Shown here piece by piece: positions 26,000 through 36,732 of a DNA stretch of 64,000 bases. Each line of letters opens with the position of its first letter. The first letter of the stretch is position 1. The DNA comes from Thunnus maccoyii. Its lineage: Eukaryota; Chordata; Actinopteri; Scombriformes; Scombridae. Position numbers and translations under genes: made by a program. Location: contig NC_056540.1 of the NCBI RefSeq assembly GCF_910596095.1, positions 24,062,501 to 24,126,500 on the forward strand. Reading direction: 5' to 3'. The notes beneath the pieces were generated by a model. It was given only the letters and a program-made list of their open reading frames with translations, was not told where the DNA came from and made no database searches.

Positions 26000-27024
26000 A
26001 ATTAAAGCTGCAAGCAGCGATGAACGGGTCCTCGCACTTGGACACTTTGTGAATGGGTAAAATATTATTTCCTGTGTGCAGTATTTGGTGCTGGAGATGA
26101 CATATTGTAAATTGTGTATACAGTTGAGGAACTATGTGTCACTTAGGCTTCACTTCCTGTTGCCTGTAGACAATTCTACATAAGTGAAATATTAATGCAC
26201 CAATATATTTACCAGAGGGCGACTGTCATGGATATACATTTTCATGAATATTGGACATTGTATATAAGAGATAACTATCAGTTTCTGTGTCCACTATGTA
26301 GTGCTAGAGAACACCCACTAATTATATGTCATGTTGTTGTATATCATGTGGAGACCACACCATATAAATTTCATGTAAAATGGATGATGTTTGTCACATA
26401 AGGTTGACTTACTGTTGTCAGTAGGTGGTGCTATGACTATGATTCAATATTGACATGTAGATGTGTTCAGGTCTGGACTCTTATCAAGCATGAGGATTTT
26501 GTGGCAGATTGGACAATGTAAAGTGGAGTTAAAACAACTTCCTGTTTCATATTTTGGGCAAAATTGACTGGCACGCCACACCAAAAATGTTCCATGAAAA
26601 TTCAAAAGCTTTGCAATTTAGCGTCACAAAGTTCTTTAGATGTCACCTACCAAATTTGAAGTCGTTCAGGTAATTCTCTCAGAGGAGTTCATTAAAGTAC
26701 AACCCCTGGAAATGGCTTCACTTTGCAAAAAAATTGCACAGTAAATTCAAATGTCTGACTTCCTGTTGGACTTAGGTTATGGCTCCAAGAGGCTTTTTTT
26801 AAAGTCTGGAGATGGTACATCTGCGTGCCAAATTTCGGACATCTATGTCAAATTTAAAGGTGGGGGTGTCCTCGAGCCATTTTGCCACACCCAGACCTAA
26901 GACCTATATCAGATATCAAGTTATGCCACTTCTGATGCATGTGCAAAGTTTCGTGAGTTTTTGAGCAACCCTAGCACCTCAAAAATGCTAAAAGTAACGA
27001 GGCACTTTCATGCTCAGGCCCTAA
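26000..27024 (+). repeat. Fish-wide dispersed repeat, copy 2 (5' flank of NITR-C)
   Basis: Same family, insertion site and orientation as the copy at 15,712. About 110 bp are missing shortly after the left end (GGGTCCTCGCA joins CTTGGACACTT). It ends GGCCCTAA before TGATATTGATTAC. Confidence 0.65.
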
Positions 27025-27419
27025 TGATATTGATTACAGATCAGAAAAAGACAAGATACCATAAACAAGTGTCTGACTGAACCTACTGTCAAGACGAACT
27101 AGTACAGAAACAAGAAAACTGGATTCACACAAGTAAAATGTTAAACTAGTTACGTTGTCCCGCATGTATGATGAAATAAAGTATCATTAGTACAGATCAA
27201 CATTAAAGAGGCTATAATCGATACTGTGTCAAATAACAATGTGTTATGTGAGAGGCATCACTCGTATTGATGAACCTTCTGTGAACCTCGGCTTTATGGG
27301 GCTTCATAACAAGTTTTAGGTCATTGTTTAGCTGTCTGATTTGCAACTTTTGGTTCGATCTCACTGTTCTCATAGCGCCAAAAAAAAGCACTAAATACCC
27401 ACTGTGTACTACCTGCTCA

Positions 27420-29303
27420 GCACCAAATGACAAACAGATACAGTTAGCAACTAGCTGGTGATCATAGTTGGGCATTTAGCTGCAAAAGAGCAAGATGTTT
27501 CCCTCAGGAGTTGGTTGAGATGACAAACAGTGCTAAAAGATAGTCAATATTGGACTTACATTCACCAGGTGTCCAAAAACATGATTCCAGATGAATGATA
27601 ATGTTGCTCTGTAACTGCTGGATGTGTAAATAAGCAGCTAGCTAACAAGTTCACCATATCAACTTAAAGTTACTACAGGAACTTTTAACTGGTTATGAAA
27701 CAGTCTCATGATGCCTCTGATGCTTTTATATGACCTACAGTGAGAAGATGGCTATTTTTATACAGTTATTCTAAATGCCTGCCACCAGGTCAGATTCCCC
27801 ATGAAATCAGATGAAATGCTTTATGGCACGCAGACTGGAAGAGCCTATGTTTACATTACACGTAGCATTGTAGTATGAGGGAGTACAGAGACCTTACAGG
27901 GACATGGGGAGGAAATTTCTCTTCATTTGATAATGTTAAAAGCAAAGTTAGACTTATTGTCAATTGCTCGACTCATTTTAAAAAAGACGAGAGAAAAAGA
28001 GAGAGAGTGTGATTGAGCTGAAAGCACAAACAGAGAGAGAGAGCAGCGGTGGTTGAGCAAGCTAGAGAGTGAATGAAGAGAGCATTTGGCGGTGTAGTGA
28101 GAACAATGGATTGAATCTGAGAAATAAAACGTTATTTTCTCATTGTTTCACAGGGGTATTATAAAGCACAAATAAACACGCCAACACCTCCACACAACCC
28201 TTTGGGAAGGTTGCAACCTTACGTGTAACCTAGGTGTATGAACGGTACTAAAACAAAGTTTACTTTGTTTCACCATCTTCATATTACAATTATTGATCTT
28301 ACATAGCCACAAATAGATACATTACCTCATCGCTATGCATCCTATAAACAGAAGTGTTTAAGAATGAAATATAGTGTTAAAAATAAGTAGCATCTTTCTT
28401 TCACTGGCATCCAAGACAAATACATGCACTAATCAAGTTCTTATGACACAAGGAGATGGTGCTCATGGGAAATGCAGTCTTCATTCTAAGAAAACACTAC
28501 CGCTTTTGTCAACAGGGGCCGCTAAAATCAACACAAAATGAAAGTTCATTGTAGTAACTTTAAAATGTGATGATATGTCAATGTTGTGTTCATAGCTTGT
28601 TTCCAGTATTGACTGAGAGCACTGCAGCCGGCAGCCTTGAAATGGGCTGTAATGTGATCCGACAGGGCAATAGCGGCCCGTGAATGTATGTCCACTAAAC
28701 GTGCTTGTTTTTGTTACTGACAGGCTCAGATTGTTATTATAAGTGTGACAACATTATGGAAAGGGCCACACAGAGAAATAAAACTTTTTTATTTACTGTT
28801 TGCTTGATCCAGTCTATTTGTTATTGTGTCAAACCAAGTCTCACTCAAGGAAAGTCTTGTTCTGAAATCTTCCAAGAGTTGAGTTGTTGTCGAAATCAAC
28901 TAAATATTAAGTCACGACGGAGTTGGAGAGAGGAGTGCTGGGAAGAATTTGTTGTATTGGAGTACAGAAAGCAGAGCTTAGTGTTATCTAAAAGATTTTC
29001 AAAGTCATGGCTGAATATTTAGCTGATTTTGATTACAACTCAACTCCAGAAGCGTTCAGAGCTGGTTGAGTCCTGGGCTTTTGACTTGCAGGGAGCATTT
29101 CTACATCCGTTAACCCTCTAAAACCTATACAGACAAAGAAGCGCCTGGACATATTTTTTTTTCCAACTCTGAGCTTATTCTTTCAGTGAGTATCAAGTGT
29201 TATACATCATATGATTCAGGGGAACCTACCCTTTCTTTCTGGTGCAGTGTAAAGTCACCATCATGCATTACCTTTGTGTGAGAATATCATATATAGTAAA
29301 AAA
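27420..29303. repeat. R block, truncated copy (3' flank of NITR-D)
   Basis: Matches 19,977-21,860, then jumps within a run of A bases near 29,300 straight to the 3' untranslated region of NITR-D. About 1.4 kb of the block (the part from 21,860 to 23,230 in copy 2) is missing. Confidence 0.7.
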
Positions 29304-29624
29304 AAGAAGCATTTGAGTCATTTACTACAAGAATTTTTATTGCAGCAGTAATTTCATATTGACACAACGATCAGTTTTCAAACACAAAATTTTGTGTTAA
29401 TACAATTAAAGACCAAAGATAACATTGATATGATAAAGATGATAAAGATGATATGTAAGAAAGCCAACAATACTGTGTTATAGACTATGATAGTCCTAAT
29501 TGTGTCAACAATAAAGTAATTTTTTTAAGTAAAGGTTAATATTTAATATTTAGCCAAGATAAAAAAAAAATACTACAAAACAATCACAAACAGATGCAAA
29601 TGCTCAATATTATCAACAGTATCA

Positions 29625-31559
29625 TCATTTAACTTGAGAGTACACGCTGTCCTCTGAAAAGTCTTTCTTCTTTCTTCCTCTCGTTGCTTTTCTTTCTGAG
29701 AAATTCAGTGCAGCGTAGTTCATTCTGTCATCAGTTTCAGTCTGTGCAGCAAATAAAACAGTTATATATATAAAGTGATATATATACGGTGTCTTTAAGA
29801 GAACAACAATACATTAAATTTTGTTTTTTCACTCACAATATCATGTACTGGTTGACGCAAGTTGTCATGTCGAGCTTCTGAAATAGTGCTTTCCATTCCT
29901 ACAGATGAATTAAATCATAAAAATAAGTATTTGATAGATAAAGGAACTCAATCTGACTTTTTAGTAAGAGTATAATGTCATAAAATAAAAATCGTAAATG
30001 TGGACATTTTCTTTGACTATTCAGATAAAATATGATCAGAGAATTTAATGAGGCACACAAAGGAAAAACAACCTCTATGGAGACTTAAATGTTTGTCTTT
30101 TGAATGCATGTTGCTGCTGCTGTTCAAAAGTTCATTAATAATATACAATATGACATGATTTTACCCAAGAACCTATACTGTAAAGGTTTGTCCAAACTTG
30201 AACATAAAATGTATAAATAAATTAATATGTCATACATCAGAACATGTTTTCAATCTAAAAGAAGCATTTAGTTTGTTACAACACTTACCTTTATATTGTT
30301 CACGTACTCTTAGACTTCGGTTGCAGATGAAGACGACATTTGCAGCAACAGAAATGGCCAAGCAGACTGTTAATATCACTATTCCAATAAATAGTGAATG
30401 TGTTGTTTGCACTAGAAAACAAACACATACAAAAAGAAAGATGTATCAATGTCTCTTAAAGAGACTTATCAATCATTATGTTATCAACATAATTTGAGTA
30501 TTACTTTAATTATTGACCACTAAATCATACCAAGTTCCAGTTTAGTTCCATTTCCAAATAATATCTCTCCACATGTGGCCACAGCACAGTAATAAGTCCC
30601 AGCATCAGAGGAGCTGACGCTTTTAGAGAAGCTGTAGACACAGCTCTTTGGAGATGAGTGAATGCCAGTTTTCTTTCTACATTCATCATGGCTACTTCCA
30701 TCAGTGTAGATGAAGTCTGGATGAGATGCATCTGATCTGGCTCTGAACCAGTAAACACTGTGTCCTCCTGGACACGTCTTGTTCTTGTAGTCAGAGAAGA
30801 TTGAACACTGGAGAGTCACAGAGTCTCCTGGACGGACTGGATCAGATACTGTTGGCCACTGAACAACAGTATAGTTTGATGTCCTTTCAGTGTTTCCTAT
30901 GCAATGCAAAACTACGTCAAAATTTTGAGATCCACATACACATTTTGAAAATATAAATTTGAATTTTGTAATGAAATTGAGAAATTTAGAGACACTTTAA
31001 AGTTAAAGTAAAACAGATCACATTATTACCTTTTACAAACAAATATGTCCCGCTCCATTCATAATCAATCCACTCCACGAATGCACAATGGTACATTCCC
31101 TCGTCTTCTTGGGTTGTCGTCAAAATGGTCAGGTTACTAAAATTCTCGTCAGTATGTACGTTCAATCTTGAGGGAGAAAACTCTGGTCCATACTGAGGTG
31201 TTGCAGATCCATACAGTTTCACAATTAATTTCAGAGTATCACCAGCAGTTTGTTTGTACCAATAGAGATTTATTCTGCTGAGATCATAATTACGCGAGGC
31301 ACATGTCAAGTTTACAGGTTCACCAAGTTGAACTGTGATCACTGGAACCAGCGTATCTGAATGAAATGAAAATATAGAATACACATTGTAAATAACAATT
31401 ATTGTATGATGTACAAAATGTATTATGCAAAAAGATGATACATGAACCTTCAAACATCTTGTCGAAATGCAAATTCTTAATTGTATACAGAATGCACAGA
31501 ATTAGATGGCACTTACATCCTTGATGAAGAACAAGCAGTGTTACCCATAACACAATCAT
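29625..31559 (-). CDS. nitr: NITR-D: novel immune-type receptor, canonical second ITIM
   Basis: 345-residue receptor; coding exons (minus): 31559-31517, 31356-31030, 30896-30531, 30411-30289, 29898-29837, 29741-29625. The V domain has LYWYKQ, NFSNLT, the YHC cysteine and a CDR3-like AFVEWIDYEW; its CDR1-like loop RNYDLSRINL is unique in the cluster. The I domain has six cysteines and FGNGTKLEL. The membrane segment is uncharged. The tail has MNYAAL (Tyr316) and SVYSQV (Tyr341). With Ser at -2 and Val at +3, the second motif is a true ITIM by the S/I/V/LxYxxI/V/L rule, unlike the Cys version in B, C, E and G. There is no hAT insertion; the tail ends VYSQVK. It looks intact. Confidence 0.85.
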
Positions 31560-31702
31560 CTTGACATTGTCTCTTGTTAGGAACCTTTCTGGTATTTCAC
31601 TGAGCAAAGGAGGTGATGTGACGTGGCCACGATACTGAATGTCACACTGAGAAATGCATTTGATTGGTTAACACAGAATCAAGATTCAAAGTGCACTTCC
31701 TG
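31560..31702 (-). promoter_or_regulatory. Putative promoter of NITR-D
   Basis: Minus strand: CAGGAAGTGC (31,702-31,693), a CCAAT box ending at 31,663 (104 bp from the ATG), and a TGACGTGG CRE-like word near 31,619-31,626. Confidence 0.5.
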
Positions 31703-31899
31703 TCACATTGATCTTATCCTGTTCTTTGTGAAGCATATTTCACCTCTCATTCTTCACCATTCACTCAGTCATTTTAATAATAATCTCAAAGATTTTTGAT
31801 TTTATGAATTTAGGGAACTCTTCTATTAATGCTCTCATCTTGTAGTGCTTTTCATCATTGGTCGGCATGTCCAGCTTCTGCCCTCACTCTGCGTGTAGG

Positions 31900-32880
31900 T
31901 AAACCCAAACAACTAAAAGGCAACTTTTGCATTGTCAGCATGACAATTAGGAAAAACTATACATCATGACCACGATGATGATTTCATATGGGAAACTGAA
32001 TTTTCTAAAGTTAGCATGGAGAATTGTATAGCTTATCATGTGGACTACAGTGTAAAATAAATCAGAAAATTTTGACATTACTAAAGTGAAGCTTCAGTTT
32101 ACTGACAGAAAGGAGGAATAGAGCAATAGATGACTGGGGTTGAACATTTGGGTTAGACAATATTTCATCAGCCTTATACTTTGAGGCCAAAATAGACATA
32201 AAGCAGATGGGAGATTTGTTATGGCACGAGTAGGCTGGAAGGACTACAGCCTCTGTGGTTGCGTAGATTAAAGGTGGGGATGTGCTTGATGAGGCTACGA
32301 GTGGGAGGCAGAGCTTTGTTCAGGCTGTTCTCAGCAGGAAGGAAGACGTAGTGACGGACAGATTCATCTGACCCAGAGACGATGAGTCTAATTGTGCCAT
32401 GACGGTCAAACAGGAATGTCTGACTGAAAGATGTTAGCCTGACATTGAGTTTTTTTTGTGTTGTGGGAACATTTGAGGACATGAAGTCTGAGTGGGCCAT
32501 TTCTAAACCTGCAGAGATGGCTGCTCAGATCTGAGGCGACCAAGTTCCTCACTTCCACTTCACTATTCATTCTGTTTGCCAAAGAATTTGTGGGCCAAAA
32601 ACAAAAACAATTAGCTCAAGAGGCTAAAATGGAAAACTCTTTTAGAGTTATGAAGCAGGGAGGATGTCTGCAGGTCCATAAACTATTAAAATGTATTAAA
32701 CTGAAATGTAAGAATAGTATGAATTGATTAATTTGACTTAAATATGAAACCATGACTTCTATATTTTAACATTAGCACTTGATCTGGTACATGTTTTAAT
32801 AGGAAACAAGTTTACTTATTTTCATGTTGCAATAGTGAATGTGTTTCAGACTCTAAACACAGTTAATATTACACATGGAA
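31900..32880. repeat. R block, right half only
   Basis: At about 31,897-31,905 the 5' flank of NITR-D (GCGTGTAGGT) joins the middle of an R block (AAACCCAAACAACTAAAAGG, compare 19,415). The left half of R is missing. The recurring minus-strand frame is at 32,219-32,500. Confidence 0.7.
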
Positions 32881-33000
32881 AGCATTTGAGCCATTTACTT
32901 TAAGAATTTTTATTGCAGCAGTAATTTCAGATTGAGACAACGATCAGTTTTCAGACATAAAATTTGTGTTAATACAATTAAAGACCAAAGAAAAATTTTA
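32880..33000 (-). pseudogene. Ghost NITR locus: 3' untranslated remnant only
   Basis: The stretch matches the 3' ends of the receptor genes (AAGAATTTTTATTGCAGCAG with its reversed AATAAA, then AATACAATTAAAGACCAAAG). It then passes within about 10 bp into the receptor 5' flank (GTGTAGGTGCACAGCTC, 33,010). The equivalent interval in the C unit (about 23,340-25,870) contains a whole gene, so roughly 2.5 kb including every exon has been deleted here. Confidence 0.75.
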
Positions 33001-33128
33001 CACTCTGTGTGTAGGTGCACAGCTCTTCAGTGAGCTAAACACACCTCCAACAGTGGTTGAAGACAGGAGTGGCCTGTGAGGATTTTACTGGAACAAACTG
33101 TGAAAAAACAGTATCAGAAAGAAAATTC

Positions 33129-33715
33129 AATTAAAGCTACTAGCAGCGATGAACGGGTCCTTGCACCTCATGTGCATTGGAGGGAGCGGCAGCCGTTGTA
33201 TCACTACTGGAGGACGGTTGACACATCTCTGAATTGTCAGGATTATCGGACACTTTGTGAATGGGTAAAATATTATTTCCTGTGTGCAGTATTTAGCGCT
33301 GGAGATGACATATTGTAAATTGTGCACACAGTTGCGGAACTATGTGTCACTCAGGCTTCACTTCCTGTTGCCTGTAGACAATACTACATAAGTGAAATAT
33401 TAATGCACCAATACATTTGCCAGAGGGCAACTGTCATGGATATACATTTTCATGAATATCGAACATTGTATGTAAGAGATAACTATCAGTTTCTGTGTCC
33501 TCTATGTAGTGCTAGAGAACACCCACTAATTATATGTCATGTTGTTGTATATCATGTGGAGACCACACCATGTAAATTTCATGTAAAATGGATGATGTTA
33601 GTCACATAAGGTTGACTTACTGTTGTCAGTAGGTGGTGCTATGACTATGATTCAATATTGACATGTAGATGTGTTCAGGTCTGGACTCTTATCAAGCATG
33701 AGAATTTTAATGTTA
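33129..33715 (+). repeat. Fish-wide dispersed repeat, copy 3 (truncated)
   Basis: Left part of the same repeat as at 15,712, at the same insertion point. It is cut at TCAAGCATGAGAATTTT, where an R block begins in mid-sequence. Confidence 0.65.
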
Positions 33716-34273
33716 TAAAGCACAAATAAACGTACTGACACCTCAACACAACCCTGTGGGAAGGTGCTGCATTGCTGGATTTGGTGGTGAATGCAGCCTT
33801 ACGTGTAACCTAGGTGTATGAACGGTACTAAAACAAAGTTTACTTTGTTTCACCATCTTCATATTACAATTATTGATCTTACATAGCCACAAATAGATAC
33901 ATTACCTCATCGCTGTGCATCCTGTAAACAGAAGTGTTTAAGAACGAAAAATAGTATTAAAAATAAGTAGCATCTTTCTTTCACTCGCATCCAAAACAAA
34001 TACATGCACTAATCAAATTCTTATGACACAAGGAGATGGTGCTCATGGGAAATGCAGTCTTCATTCCAGGAGAACACTACCGCTTTTGTCTACAGGGGCC
34101 GCTAAAATCAACACCAAATGAAAGTTCATTGTAGTAACTTTAAAATATGATGATATGTCAATGTTGTGCTCATAGCTTGTTTCCACTGCCCTCAAGTGGC
34201 CAAAATAGAAATAAAATAATCAAAATTATTGCAGGTTTGAGTAGAAAAAGAAACTGGAGTAGGTAGACAGTTA

Positions 34274-35160
34274 AGGGTTGTCCACACCAAGAAATATAAC
34301 CCTAACAGTAACTATAACGATAATGATGTGAGCATCCCCGCACTTATTAATGATAATGCTCTGTAAACAGTGGCGCCATGCACGAGCTGTTCACTCCAGC
34401 TGTGTTGGCAGCTGAGGAAAATGGATATTGATGACTTGTTACTGCTGTATGTTACACAGAGAAAGAAACAGAGGATCAGAAAGGTATGGGTTCACTGGCG
34501 AGTGGTGATTCAATGTGTTGCTCAGAAGTATTTCAGGACACTAGTTGCTGTGATGTTTCAGTATTTACAGACCAAACTGCACTGACTGATGGCAGCAGAT
34601 GCTGAAGTGTGATGCTCAAAAGCACACATATGACCAGCTTTTCTTGCGCTGTGGCAGGGACACGCGGTATGAGCACAGATCTAAAGCCTAAAAGGGTCGC
34701 TAACTTTATGTTTTTTTTACATTATAATGGAGATCAAAGTTCCAGCATCACTGTATAATAAAGAGAGAGAAACCCATCTTAAGAAATCAGCTGTGTGTGT
34801 CATTCTGCTCCAATTTACAGTGCATCAGTTTGTAGTGAGAAAGGTGCAAAAACCAATAAAGTCATCAGTCAGTTTCCAGAATTAAGATGATATATGCAGG
34901 TTTTGAGGTTTAACTGTAAATTTCAGGCTAGATGGAGATTTTGTCATGCCTTATGGTTTAGGGGATGGATTTTGATGGGCTGTCAGGGTTTCTATTGTTC
35001 ATGAAATTGCTCTGAAAGTGATCCCAACGATATCGTTTACAACTGTCATTGTCGTTACAATAGTGGTGTGGACTCCACAATCTACTTGAGTTAGAACGAT
35101 TTCTAAAACTACATATTTATAGTTATCGTTATAGTTATCATTCTTTGCGTGGACAGCGTT
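34274..35160 (+). mobile_element. PIF/Harbinger-like element, internally decayed
   Basis: Ends are imperfect inverted repeats: AGGGTTGTCCACACCAAG on the left, and the complement of CTTTGCGTGGACAGCGTT on the right. The flanking trinucleotide is TTA on both sides (34,271-34,273 and 35,161-35,163), as expected for PIF/Harbinger. Near 34,420-34,585 the plus strand encodes MDIDDLLLLYVTQRKKQRIR followed by KVWVH, which resembles the start of Harbinger transposases (LLLLYLLLRRRRRRR...WVHPI). The nuclease domain is absent. Confidence 0.6.
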
Positions 35161-35892
35161 TTAGTCAGTATAGTAACAGTTGCTTTGAATGTTGTATTAG
35201 TAGCACAGCCTCAGACAGCTAGAAATGTAGGAGGTTACTTGTAAATACAGAAGTACATAACTTTAATTATTCTGTCATTATATGTGAAAGAATGTCCAGG
35301 CTAGAGTAATAGAATTTATTTCTGTTCATCATTAACCCTGCAGTGTATTTTCTTTAGTACAATTAATATCAGATTTAGTGACCCCTGACCTCTGACCACC
35401 TGAACTCAAACATACACCTGGAGGAATGTGGTTCCTTTTACCTGTATTTAGTTATACTCTCTATTTTAATATTTATATGTGATATGTGATTGTAAACTAA
35501 AGTTGCAATTACAGTGGAGGCAAGACCTCATGTCCTCATGTACTGATGTAGTAGGAAAGTTGATCTGTGTCTGATCCATTGTTGATATCCATTTGCTGGG
35601 TTTTGACAGACACCCTCAAACTGACGGGTCTGTTTAAATACCTATGTGTATTGCTGTCTGCTGCCTCAATATAGCAATGTGCCAACAATGTGCCTGACCA
35701 CACCTCATTTTAAGACCAACACGCCCATGGGTGCTCAGATGGGTGCAAGTGCATTTGCTATTTAACCAACGTGGGCACTGGACGGGAAAATGACAACTGT
35801 GTCGGTCTTAAACTAGCAAAGACACTTGCGTTGCGCTTGGCACCGCTTTATGCCGGGCGTAAGATATATAGTCTTGTGCAATGGATTCTACC

Positions 35893-36404
35893 CATATACT
35901 GTATAAAAATATGGACGCAGTTACCGTGATGTCACCCGTTGGTTTCTGAAGAGCGGTTTTGATGCTCAAAGTGAGCTGCTCCGGCCATCGCCATCTTGGC
36001 AGTGCATGACACTGCCTAACTCCCAGCCAATCAAAAATGGGCAAAGAGGCGGGCTGAATGGCTGAAACAAGCCACCTAGCGGCTGGCAGACCTGTCACTC
36101 AAAGCAGCCATGTCCTTCATTATGCATAACTTTACGGCTTAATAAAATTTAAACGGGTGAGTTATAAAAAAATTCACCTCCCGTACAGTTGTCATGAAAG
36201 CAGAAATTAGCTATAGAGACCAAAACCTTTTTTTTATACTAGGCTGTAAACATGTTTATTTCTGCTGTAAAGTTGGGCATTTTAACATGGGGGTCTATGG
36301 GGATTGACTCGCTTTTGGAGCCAACCTCAAGTGGCCATTCAAGGAACTGCAGTTTTTGGCACTTCTGCATTGGCTTCATTTTACAGCCCCAGAGGTTGCC
36401 GCTT
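35893..36404 (+). repeat. 512-bp fish-wide dispersed repeat with 9-bp target duplication
   Basis: Starts CATATACTGTATAAAAATATGG and ends GGTTGCCGCTT. It is flanked by GATTCTACC at 35,884-35,892 and 36,405-36,413. The paralogous site at about 50,405-50,425 (GGGTTCTACCACACG) lacks the insert. I have seen this sequence type widely in percomorph genomes. No inverted ends, poly-A tail or coding region are evident, so the class is open. Confidence 0.6.
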
Positions 36405-36413
36405 GATTCTACC

Positions 36414-36732
36414 ACATGCTACGTCCAAGCCAATGGTTGTATTACATGCAGAGCTGTAGTGGTAAATAAAAGCTTGGGGAAATTCTACCTTACCTGTGCC
36501 GTGGAATTGCGGCTGCGAGGCCTTATGGATGGATAAATGGACCGATCAGTCTCTATCTTAAAAACAAATCTCGATTCTCACACAGTCTATAGTTTTTAAG
36601 TCCATTCTGTTATTTTGTCATATAACAAACATTGATTTATATTAAAGGGAAACTGCTGTATTTTTCAATTTTGACCCTATTTTCCCATATTTTTGTGTCT
36701 AAGTGACTAATGAGGCCAACAATTTTTGAAGC
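36414..36732. repeat. Block shared with 50,420-50,730
   Basis: CCAAGCCAATGGTTGTATTA, GGTAAATAAAAGCTTGGG and CACACAGTCTATAGTTTTTA occur in the same order at both places, followed in both by R sequence. It is part of the composite insertion into R and therefore older than the split of these two units. No gene was seen. Confidence 0.65.

Noticed and set aside
28705-29022. Plus-strand frame of 105 codons in the R block next to NITR-D.
   Set aside because: The same place is closed by frame changes in the other R copies, so it is accidental.
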